Source of the DNA: Halobacteria archaeon
GTDB taxonomy: Archaea; Halobacteriota; Methanoliparia; Methanoliparales; Methanoliparaceae
DNA: 6,056 nt
Direction of reading: 5' to 3'
Assembly: GCA_013329575.1 (NCBI GenBank)
Contig: DUJX01000045.1
Coordinates: 1 to 6,056 of the forward strand
The notes beneath the pieces are model-generated. The model was given only the letters and a program-made list of their open reading frames with translations, did not search any database and was not told where the DNA came from. Shown in pieces: positions 1 through 6,056 of this stretch (within the stretch, counting starts at the first letter, position 1; every line of letters starts with the position of its first letter). A program made the position numbers and the translations under genes.

Positions 1-30
1 CAACAAGGTAATTTATGTATGAATCCGATC

Positions 31-42
31 TTTTTACTTTTT
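31..42 (+). terminator. Paired T5 tracts, possible archaeal terminator of an upstream gene
   Basis: Two runs of five T (31-35 and 38-42) are separated by AC. Archaeal RNA polymerase can terminate at short U-tracts without a hairpin, so this would fit the end of a + strand gene lying left of the window. No upstream gene can be confirmed and the region is AT-rich in general, so this is a weak call. If the neighbour is divergent instead, these bases would lie inside its first codons. Confidence 0.2.
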
Positions 43-134
43 ATCATCTATTTAAATAATCTTCCCAAATAAACCGAGCCCGAATGAATTTTATTATCTT
101 TAAATTACGTATTCTCATCAGGATGTTTTTCAAA

Positions 135-155
135 AAAAACTTAGGAAAAGTTTTT
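135..155. repeat. 8-bp perfect inverted repeat upstream of uvrA, overlapping the distal promoter element
   Basis: AAAAACTT (135-142) and AAGTTTTT (148-155) are exact reverse complements separated by AGGAA. The right arm runs into the TTTTTAAG TATA-like box, and the spacer plus right arm cover the GGAAAAG that could act as a BRE. A bound dimeric regulator here would compete with TBP/TFB. It is built mainly of A and T runs, so chance is a real alternative. It is unlikely to be an intrinsic terminator because the stem is weak and has a single G-C pair. Confidence 0.4.
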
Positions 156-158
156 AAG
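144..158 (+). promoter_or_regulatory. Candidate distal BRE/TATA promoter for uvrA
   Basis: GGAAAAG (144-150), a purine-rich BRE-like stretch, directly precedes TTTTTAAG (151-158), a TATA-like octamer. This is the order seen in archaeal promoters. Initiation about 25 bases downstream would fall near 180, giving a leader of roughly 30 nt before the uvrA ATG at 214. The leader has no Shine-Dalgarno site next to the ATG, which argues somewhat for the proximal box (182-190) instead. Both could be used. Confidence 0.4.
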
Positions 159-172
159 TCTATTTAAGTTTA
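153..172 (+). repeat. Tandem 10-bp repeat TTTAAGTYTA
   Basis: TTTAAGTCTA (153-162) is followed at once by TTTAAGTTTA (163-172), nine of ten bases matching. The period is about one helical turn, so both copies face the same side of the DNA. The repeat begins inside the distal TATA-like box. It may give two overlapping TBP sites or two half-sites for a regulator. With only two AT-rich copies it may also be coincidence. Confidence 0.35.
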
Positions 173-181
173 TTATACCAC

Positions 182-190
182 AAAAATATA
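182..190 (+). promoter_or_regulatory. Candidate proximal TATA box giving a leaderless uvrA transcript
   Basis: AAAAATATA lies with its centre about 27 bases before the uvrA ATG at 214. In archaea TBP sites sit about 26-27 bases upstream of the start of transcription, so initiation would fall at or a base or two before the ATG. That gives a leaderless mRNA and fits the absence of any Shine-Dalgarno sequence in the bases just before the ATG (TATCCTTTTCATA). The upstream BRE match (CCACAA) is poor. The distal element at 144-158 is the alternative. Confidence 0.45.
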
Positions 191-213
191 ACCACCATAT
201 TATCCTTTTCATA

Positions 214-3012
214 ATGAAAAACATCATAATCAAAGGAGCGAGAGAGCACAACCTCAAAAATATCAGTGTTGAACTCCCGCGAGACAAGCTAATCGTCATC
301 ACAGGTGTCTCCGGTTCTGGAAAATCGACACTCGCGTTCGATACAATCTATGCAGAGGGACAACGGCGATATGTGGAATCACTTTCGGCGTATGCTCGTC
401 AGTTTTTAAGCATCATGAACAAACCAGATGTTGATAGTATAGAGGGACTATCACCTGCAATCTCAATAGAACAGAAGACAACATCCAAAAATCCCAGAAG
501 TACTGTAGGAACAGTAACCGAGGTCTATGACTACTTAAGACTTCTGTTTGCCCGTATTGGGATACCTTACTGCCCGGTCCACAATATCGAGATTAAGTCA
601 CGGTCACCAGAAAAGATCGCTGATACTATCGGATCGGAGTTTGATGGTATGATTACCATCCTTGCCCCCATAGTCAGACAGAAGAAAGGCACCTACCAGC
701 AGCTCTTTAAAGATCTAAACAGCGAAGGATACTCTCGAATCAGGGTTGATGGTCTCATCAGAAGGACGGACGAGGAGATAACGCTTGAACGATATAAGAA
801 GCACGATATTGAGATTGTCATCGACAGACCGAAGACCACTGATCGTTCTCGTCTGGTAGAAGCATGCGAGACCGCGCTTTTGAAATCAGAAGGACTCATT
901 ATCGTTGTTAATGAAGACGGGCAGGAGACGATATATTCTGCAAAGATGGCATGCCCTATATGTGGAATATCTTACGAAGAACTGCAACCGCGAATGTTCT
1001 CATTCAACAGCCCGTTTGGTGCTTGTGAGGATTGCAACGGGCTCGGTGTCAAGATGGATTTTGACCCAGATCTGATCATTCCGGATAAGAACAAGAGTAT
1101 ATCAGACGGTGCTGTTTTCCTTTATAGAAACTTCATAGACGGTTACAGGATGCAACACCTTTCAGCAGTTGCAAAACACCTCGGTTTTGACATCTTTACC
1201 CCCATAAACGACCTAAAAAAAGAGCAGTACGATGCTTTGATGTACGGCACATCTGAACAGATCCGGTTTTCTATGCAGATGAAGAATGGAGATGGGTACT
1301 GGTCACAAACCATGGCTTGGGAGGGGTTGTTACCACAGGCAGAGCGGCTTTATAAACAGACCAAGTCAGAATATCGTCGGCGGGAACTTGAGCGATTTAT
1401 GCGTGTCTCGGTCTGTCCAACATGCAAGGGAAGACGACTTAAAGAAAAAGTGCTGGCAGTTAAGGTAGGAGAAAAGTCTATTGCTGATGTAGCCGATCTT
1501 TTAATATCTGTCTGTATAGAGTTCTTCAATAATCTGAGATTGACTGAGAAAGAAGAAGGGATAGCATATCAGGTACTTAAAGAGATAAAATCCAGGCTTA
1601 ATTTTCTGGAAAAAGTGGGGTTAGGTTATCTTACATTATCGAGAAATGCGGATAGTCTTTCCGGAGGCGAGGCAGAACGTATCCGTCTTGCAACACAGAT
1701 CGGATCAAACCTAACAGGAGTGCTTTACGTGCTCGACGAACCATCTATCGGCCTGCACCAGCGGGATAACCAGAGGTTGATCGGCACACTTCAGAATCTA
1801 AGGGATATAGGCAATACTCTGATCGTGGTGGAGCATGACGAAGAGATAATACGAAATTCAGATTTCATCATTGATATGGGTCCTGGAGCGGGTATTAACG
1901 GTGGGGAAGTGGTTGCACAAGGAACGCCAAAAGACATCGAAAAAAACCTTTCATCACTCACAGGACGGTACCTTTCCGGAGCCCTAAAGATTGAGACACC
2001 ACGAATTAGACGAGAAAGTGACAGGTATATCAAAATTTTGGGGTGCAGAGAGAACAATCTAAAAAATATCGATGTAAAGATACCAATTGGAGTTTTTACG
2101 GTAATAACTGGGGTATCAGGTAGCGGTAAGTCTACTCTTGTCTATGATACGCTTTATAAAGCCTTAATGAAGATTATTTATAATTCACGATCGGCACCGG
2201 GTGCATATGACGATATCCGGTTAGATGACGAGATCGATAAAGTTCTCATGATCGATCAAAGCCCAATCGGGCGGACTCCACGTTCCAACCCTGCAACCTA
2301 TACCAAGGTATTCGATGAGATAAGAAGTGTGTTTGCAGAGACAAGAGAGGCGAAACTTAGAGGATATACGGCGGGAAGGTTTTCATTCAACGTGATTGGA
2401 GGACGGTGCGAATCATGCAAAGGAGAAGGGCTCATCAAGATCGAGATGAACTTTCTGCCTGATGTCTATATCGAGTGTGAAGAGTGCAAAGGAACGCGAT
2501 ACAACCGTGAGACTCTCGAAGTTACTTATAAGGATAGATCAATCGCTGATGTGCTTAATATGAGCATTGATGAGGCGATAGAGTTTTTTGAGAATATTCC
2601 CGCTATAAAAAACAAGCTGGAGCAGCTCTCCCGTGTTGGACTTGGCTATATCAAGCTTGGCCAGAGCTCGACTACACTCTCGGGCGGGGAAGCACAACGA
2701 ATTAAAATAACACGGGAACTTACAAAGAAGGCGACCGGAAAGACTATCTATCTGCTGGATGAACCGACAACCGGGCTTCATTTTCACGATGTAAAGAGAC
2801 TTATCGGAGTGCTCAATGATCTTGTGGAACGAGGGAACACCGTGGTCGTGATAGAACATAATCTCGATGTCATCAAATCTGCCGACTACATCATCGATCT
2901 TGGACCAGAAGGGGGCGATGAGGGAGGATATATTATCGCTACAGGCACGCCAGAAGAGGTCGCAGAGGTTGATGAGTCATATACTGGGAAGTTCCTTAGA
3001 AAAAGGATCTAA
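214..3012 (+). CDS. uvrA: UvrA, excinuclease ABC subunit A (damage-sensing ATPase)
   Basis: UvrA dimerises, loads UvrB and finds helix-distorting lesions at the start of bacterial-type nucleotide excision repair. The protein has 932 residues, close to the usual ~940. Both ABC ATPase modules are intact: Walker [10 protein letters not shown] at 31-39 and 633-641, signature LSGGE at 482-486 and 822-826, Walker B LDEP at 507-510 and 848-851, H-loop His at 541 and 882. Zinc-binding sets are complete: C247/C250/C271/C274 in the first half and C732/C735/C755/C758 in the second. C120/H123 with C401/C404 probably form the third site. The UvrB-binding domain should lie at about 125-245 and the insertion domain at about 285-400. 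The two halves are clearly related (compare 8-46 with 610-648). ATG at 214 is the only sensible start: no ATG, GTG or TTG precedes it in frame before the TAG at 142-144. No Shine-Dalgarno site is visible, so translation is probably leaderless. First gene of the operon; uvrC follows after 5 nt. Confidence 0.98.
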   Translation: MKNIIIKGAREHNLKNISVELPRDKLIVITGVSGSGKSTLAFDTIYAEGQRRYVESLSAYARQFLSIMNKPDVDSIEGLSPAISIEQKTTSKNPRSTVGTVTEVYDYLRLLFARIGIPYCPVHNIEIKSRSPEKIADTIGSEFDGMITILAPIVRQKKGTYQQLFKDLNSEGYSRIRVDGLIRRTDEEITLERYKKHDIEIVIDRPKTTDRSRLVEACETALLKSEGLIIVVNEDGQETIYSAKMACPICGISYEELQPRMFSFNSPFGACEDCNGLGVKMDFDPDLIIPDKNKSISDGAVFLYRNFIDGYRMQHLSAVAKHLGFDIFTPINDLKKEQYDALMYGTSEQIRFSMQMKNGDGYWSQTMAWEGLLPQAERLYKQTKSEYRRRELERFMRVSVCPTCKGRRLKEKVLAVKVGEKSIADVADLLISVCIEFFNNLRLTEKEEGIAYQVLKEIKSRLNFLEKVGLGYLTLSRNADSLSGGEAERIRLATQIGSNLTGVLYVLDEPSIGLHQRDNQRLIGTLQNLRDIGNTLIVVEHDEEIIRNSDFIIDMGPGAGINGGEVVAQGTPKDIEKNLSSLTGRYLSGALKIETPRIRRESDRYIKILGCRENNLKNIDVKIPIGVFTVITGVSGSGKSTLVYDTLYKALMKIIYNSRSAPGAYDDIRLDDEIDKVLMIDQSPIGRTPRSNPATYTKVFDEIRSVFAETREAKLRGYTAGRFSFNVIGGRCESCKGEGLIKIEMNFLPDVYIECEECKGTRYNRETLEVTYKDRSIADVLNMSIDEAIEFFENIPAIKNKLEQLSRVGLGYIKLGQSSTTLSGGEAQRIKITRELTKKATGKTIYLLDEPTTGLHFHDVKRLIGVLNDLVERGNTVVVIEHNLDVIKSADYIIDLGPEGGDEGGYIIATGTPEEVAEVDESYTGKFLRKRI

Positions 3013-3017
3013 AAAAG

Positions 3018-4568
3018 ATGATAGACATAGATATGCTACCAGAGAACCCTGGCTGTTATCTCTTTTCAAACGATGCTGGGGAGATAATCTATATCGGAAA
3101 GGCAAAAAATCTAAAGAAGCGTCTATCCAGCTATTTTCGGCAGGGTGAACACGATCAAAAGACAGAAGCATTGATGCAAAGGGTCCGATCGGTAGATTTC
3201 ATAATAACAAAGACCGAGGTCGAGGCACTGATCTTAGAAAATACGCTCATCAAGAAGTATCAACCAAAGTACAACATCAGTCTCAAAGATTCAAAAGATT
3301 ATGCGTTCATCCAGATTACCAGTGATGAGTTCCCCCGTATCGGGATTACACGAACGGATCATGCTAAAGGAAGATTATTCGGTCCGTTTGTCTCTGCAAA
3401 AGAGCGTGATTATGTTCTCTCTGTAATAAAGACGATCTTTCATCTTAGATCATGCCAAAAGATGCCTAAACGGCCATGCCTTCGGTATCACATCGGATCG
3501 TGCAGTGCTCCATGTATCGGAAGAATCGATAAAGATGAGTATCTAAAAGATGTAAAGATGGCAGAATTGGTCTTAGAGGGAAAGACCGATGAACTGATCC
3601 AAAATTTACGTTCAGAGATGTTGAATATCTCGGCAAGATTGGAGTTTGAACGGGCAATTAAGATACGAGACCAGATTACCGCTGTTGAACGCCTTAAAGA
3701 ACGGCAAATGATGAAAAGAGAGAAGAAATATGATGAAGATATTATAAACTACGTTGTAAGCGACGGCAGAGTCTATCTGATGCTCTTTCACGTGTATAAA
3801 GGAACACTGGAAGAAAAACAGGAGTTTATCTTCGGCGAGGATGACGACTTTCTCGATGAGTTCCTCGTACAATACTATTCAGATCACGAACCACCGTCCG
3901 AGCTGATCCTGCCGGATCGTATCAATGATGCAGTCATAAATTTTCTCTCTTTGAGAAGAGAAAGGAGGGTGAAGATCACCGTCCCAAAAAAAGGGGATAA
4001 GAAGCGGCTTTTAGACCTTGTCGGAACGAATATAGAGATCAGGTTCTTTGGCAATAGGCTAAAAATTAAAAGTCTGGAAAGAGTGCTTATGCTGCCAAGA
4101 CCGCCGAAAGTTATCGAATGTTTCGATATCTCGCACCTTTCTGGGAGGTTTATGGTCGGATCTATGGTACAGTTTCGGGATGGAAGACCCGACAAAAAGA
4201 ATTACCGTAGATTCAAGATCAGAACGGTAGATCGGATAGATGATTTTGCTGCCATTGCAGAGGTAGTATTTAGAAGATATTCTCGCTTACTAAAAGAAAA
4301 GGGCAGATTTCCCGACCTAATCATCATAGACGGAGGAAAGGGGCAGTTATCTTCGGCATTCGGTGAACTTAAAAAGCTCGGGCTCAATATTCCACTCATA
4401 GCCATTGCAAAGAGAGAAGAAGAGGTATATCTCCACGGTCGCCGTTTACCACTTCAGATTAACAAAGACGATAAAGCGTTGCTCTTCATCCGAGAGATTC
4501 GAGACGAGGCACACCGGTTTGCGATCGAATACAATCGCATGTTACGCACGAAAAAGGTGATAAAATGA
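3018..4568 (+). CDS. uvrC: UvrC, excinuclease ABC subunit C, short form without the C-terminal HhH domain
   Basis: UvrC is recruited by the UvrB-DNA complex and cuts the damaged strand on both sides of the lesion. The N-terminal GIY-YIG nuclease (3' cut) shows GCY at 12-14, YIG at 25-27 and likely catalytic Y25, R35 and E74. Cysteines C146, C154, C162 and C166 match the set reported to bind an Fe-S cluster in E. coli UvrC. A UVR motif that binds UvrB lies at about 191-226. The RNase H-like nuclease (5' cut) keeps D370 in ECFDISH, D438 in IIIDGGKGQL and H499 in RDEAHRFAI. The protein ends 17 residues after that His, at 516 residues, whereas most bacterial UvrCs are about 590-610 and end in a tandem helix-hairpin-helix domain. 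The missing part is not hidden by a frameshift, since uvrB begins at the stop codon. From memory, Methanosarcina UvrCs end similarly. The ATG at 3018 gives the family N-terminus (LPENPGCYLF); only a weak AGGAT (3004-3008) precedes it, so reinitiation after uvrA is likely. Confidence 0.97.
   Translation: MIDIDMLPENPGCYLFSNDAGEIIYIGKAKNLKKRLSSYFRQGEHDQKTEALMQRVRSVDFIITKTEVEALILENTLIKKYQPKYNISLKDSKDYAFIQITSDEFPRIGITRTDHAKGRLFGPFVSAKERDYVLSVIKTIFHLRSCQKMPKRPCLRYHIGSCSAPCIGRIDKDEYLKDVKMAELVLEGKTDELIQNLRSEMLNISARLEFERAIKIRDQITAVERLKERQMMKREKKYDEDIINYVVSDGRVYLMLFHVYKGTLEEKQEFIFGEDDDFLDEFLVQYYSDHEPPSELILPDRINDAVINFLSLRRERRVKITVPKKGDKKRLLDLVGTNIEIRFFGNRLKIKSLERVLMLPRPPKVIECFDISHLSGRFMVGSMVQFRDGRPDKKNYRRFKIRTVDRIDDFAAIAEVVFRRYSRLLKEKGRFPDLIIIDGGKGQLSSAFGELKKLGLNIPLIAIAKREEEVYLHGRRLPLQINKDDKALLFIREIRDEAHRFAIEYNRMLRTKKVIK
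4556..4568 (+). promoter_or_regulatory. uvrB ribosome site and uvrC/uvrB ATGA stop-start overlap
   Basis: GGTGA (4556-4560) can pair with the 3' end of archaeal 16S rRNA and lies four bases before the uvrB ATG (4565-4567). It is embedded in the last codons of uvrC (encoding Lys-Val-Ile-Lys). The ATG overlaps the uvrC TGA (4566-4568) as ATGA, an arrangement typical of translational coupling. This fixes the uvrB start and explains how UvrC and UvrB synthesis could be matched. It is the clearest Shine-Dalgarno site in the window. Confidence 0.8.
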
Positions 4569-6056
4569 TACCGTTCTCTCTTAGATCAGATTTTACCCCA
4601 AAAGGTTCACAGCCGGATGCTATCAATGATCTTGTCTCAGGAATTAGGGATAATAGACAGTTTCAGACGTTGCTTGGTGTTACCGGTTCGGGAAAGACAT
4701 ATACAGTCGCAAACGTCATCGATGCGGTACAAAAACCAACTCTCGTGATCGCACACAATAAGACGCTGGCTGCCCAGCTCTACAATGAGTTCAAAGAGTT
4801 CTTCCCCGATAACAAGGTAGAATACTTCGTCTCTTATTACGATTATTACCAGCCAGAGTCATACATTCCTCCGAAAGACCTGTATATCGAGAAAGATGCC
4901 CAGATCAACCCAAAGATTGAACAGATGCGGCTGGCAGCGACCGCATCTTTGTTATCTCGGAGAGACGTGATCGTTGTAGCCTCGGTATCCTGTATATATG
5001 GCATAGGCAACCCAAAGAATTTTTCGGATATGGGGTTTGGGATCAAAATAAAGGATAGGATGCGTAGAAACGATATAATCCATAGACTGATCGAGATACA
5101 GTTTGAGAGGAACGATATAGAACTTATGCCCGGAAGATTCAGGGTTAAAGGTGATACGATAGAGTTAATTCCGGGGTATATGGATGATATAATCAGGATA
5201 GAGCTGTTTGGAGACGAGATCGATCGTATCATAAAGATTGATAAGAAGAGCGGCAGGAAGATCGAGGAGATGGATTACTTCCACATATTTCCTGCCCGCC
5301 ATTTTGTAATACCAGAAGATGAGAAAAAAAGGGCGATCCGGTCTATATTAAATGAGCTTGAAGATTGGCTACCGAATCTCGGAATGGTTGAGGCTGACCG
5401 GCTTCGTAAACGTACTCTCTATGATATAGAGATGATCGAAGAGACGGGCAGCTGTAAGGGGATTGAAAACTATTCCCGCCATTTTGACGGGCGGACACTC
5501 GGCGAAAAACCGTACTGCCTGCTCGACTACTTTCCAGAAGACTTTATGATGGTAATCGACGAGAGCCATCAGACCATCCCGCAACTAAATGCGATGTATA
5601 AAGGAGACTATTCAAGAAAGAAATCGTTGGTAGACTACGGTTTCCGGTTACCATCGGCTTTCGATAACCGTCCTCTTAAATTCAGTGAATTTGAAGAGTA
5701 TATGCGGGAAGTGATCTTCGTCTCGGCAACACCAGGCAGGTATGAACGAAAAAATTCCAGCCGGCTGGTAGAACAGATAATCCGCCCTACAGGGCTTGTC
5801 GATCCTGATGTCAAGGTACGGCCGAGTGAGGGACAGATCGATGATCTATTGAGAGAGATCCGCATGACCATAGACAGGGGAGACCGTGTTCTTATCACTA
5901 CACTCACAAAGAGGCTGGCTGAGGAACTGACCGATTATCTTGCAGAACAGAGAGTCAGGACGAGATACCTACACTCGGAGATCGAGACGATCGAACGAAC
6001 GGAGATTATTCGTCAACTGCGACTCGGTAAATTCGACGTCTTGGTCGGGATCAACC
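4565..6056 (+). CDS. uvrB: UvrB, excinuclease ABC subunit B (damage-verifying helicase), 3' end cut by window edge
   Basis: UvrB is handed to the lesion by UvrA, verifies damage using ATP and then docks UvrC. The frame is open from the ATG at 4565 to the window edge: 497 complete codons plus one base, of a family length of about 660-680. Seen in order: Q-motif region FTPKGSQP (10-17), Walker A GVTGSGKT (38-45), IAHNKTLAAQL (62-72), the beta-hairpin that holds DNA starting at YDYYQPES (92-99), SVSCIYGIG (140-148), the UvrA-interacting domain 2 at about 155-245, Walker B DESH (332-335), VSATPG (386-391), and motifs of the second helicase domain (VLITTLTKRLAEEL from 442, YLHSEIETIER at 468-478). 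The last residues, FDVLVGIN, lead into motif VI, which is off the window along with the C-terminal UVR motif that would contact UvrC. No frameshift or stop was found in a codon-by-codon reading. Small departures from the common sequence, such as GSQP for GDQP and QPES for QPEA, are conservative. The start is set by the GGTGA site and by the family N-terminus. Confidence 0.97.
   Translation, partial: MIPFSLRSDFTPKGSQPDAINDLVSGIRDNRQFQTLLGVTGSGKTYTVANVIDAVQKPTLVIAHNKTLAAQLYNEFKEFFPDNKVEYFVSYYDYYQPESYIPPKDLYIEKDAQINPKIEQMRLAATASLLSRRDVIVVASVSCIYGIGNPKNFSDMGFGIKIKDRMRRNDIIHRLIEIQFERNDIELMPGRFRVKGDTIELIPGYMDDIIRIELFGDEIDRIIKIDKKSGRKIEEMDYFHIFPARHFVIPEDEKKRAIRSILNELEDWLPNLGMVEADRLRKRTLYDIEMIEETGSCKGIENYSRHFDGRTLGEKPYCLLDYFPEDFMMVIDESHQTIPQLNAMYKGDYSRKKSLVDYGFRLPSAFDNRPLKFSEFEEYMREVIFVSATPGRYERKNSSRLVEQIIRPTGLVDPDVKVRPSEGQIDDLLREIRMTIDRGDRVLITTLTKRLAEELTDYLAEQRVRTRYLHSEIETIERTEIIRQLRLGKFDVLVGIN

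Larger units (their letters stand above)
1..213. other. AT-rich non-coding region upstream of the uvr operon
   Basis: This stretch is visibly richer in A and T than the genes that follow, and has no convincing gene. One + frame stays open from base 1 to a TAA at 70-72 and could be the tail of an upstream gene, but 23 codons is within chance. On the minus strand an ATG at 47-45 opens a frame running off the left edge (15 codons, reading MIKSKKIGFIHKLPC), with a TATA-like TTTATTT about 23 bases upstream of it (73-67, minus strand). This might be the start of a divergent gene but is also within chance. A perfect 10-bp palindrome TATTTAAATA lies at 49-58. The right half (125-213) holds the promoter elements listed separately. 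I see no tRNA or structured RNA. Confidence 0.7.

Noticed and set aside
125..140. GTTTTT-CAAA-AAAAAC hairpin as an intrinsic terminator
   Set aside because: The stem is only six pairs, almost all A-T, and no T-run follows directly; it is better seen as part of the AT-rich promoter region.
2041..2160. Repeat between 235-350 and 2041-2160
   Set aside because: The similarity is at the protein level and reflects the ancient duplication of the two ABC modules of UvrA, not a recent DNA repeat.
2539..2859. Minus-strand open frame of 106 codons opposite the end of uvrA
   Set aside because: It is antisense to the second signature and Walker B region of UvrA; the + strand protein explains the sequence fully.
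2867..3148. + strand frame of 93 codons across the uvrA/uvrC junction
   Set aside because: It overlaps the conserved UvrA C-terminus and the GIY-YIG start of UvrC in a different frame; both real genes are intact.
3884..4195. Minus-strand open frame of 103 codons opposite uvrC
   Set aside because: It covers the start of the UvrC nuclease domain on the other strand and has no ribosome site or family resemblance I can see.
4540..4700. A frameshift hiding the missing UvrC HhH domain
   Set aside because: The bases after the uvrC stop encode the conserved UvrB N-terminus from the very first codon, so there is no displaced HhH coding sequence.
4846..5232. Minus-strand open frame of 128 codons opposite uvrB
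   Set aside because: It lies wholly antisense to conserved uvrB codons, has low-complexity Ile/Ser-rich content expected from reading such codons backwards, and shows no recognisable motif.

Overview
This window holds the upstream control region and most of a nucleotide excision repair (NER) operon of the bacterial UvrABC type. All three genes lie on the + strand in the order uvrA, uvrC, uvrB. uvrA (214-3012) and uvrC (3018-4568) are complete. uvrB starts at 4565 and is cut by the right edge of the window after 497 codons.

The host looks like a euryarchaeon of the methanogen/ANME kind, probably near the Methanosarcinales. The reasons are: (i) uvrA has no Shine-Dalgarno site but has TATA-like boxes placed as in archaeal promoters; (ii) uvrB has a GGTGA ribosome site, the form common in methanogens; (iii) codon use is rich in ATA, AGA and AGG; (iv) the UvrA and UvrC sequences read like Methanosarcina homologues as I remember them, including a UvrC that stops just after the nuclease domain. 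This assignment is inference from memory, not from a database search.

Layout: 1-213 is AT-rich and non-coding as far as I can see. It contains two candidate TATA elements, an 8-bp inverted repeat, a 10-bp tandem repeat and T-tracts. From 214 to the end the window is almost fully coding, with a 5-nt gap between uvrA and uvrC and a 4-nt ATGA overlap between uvrC and uvrB. I see no internal promoter or terminator, so the three genes are probably one transcript.

The genes form one pathway. A UvrA dimer, loaded with UvrB, scans DNA and finds bulky lesions such as UV photoproducts. UvrB then verifies the lesion by threading one strand behind its beta-hairpin. UvrC makes the 3' cut with its GIY-YIG domain and the 5' cut with its RNase H-like domain. 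Every catalytic residue I looked for is present in the parts encoded here. The most notable point is that UvrC lacks the usual C-terminal helix-hairpin-helix domain. I found no mobile element, CRISPR array, tRNA/rRNA or clearly new system in this window.
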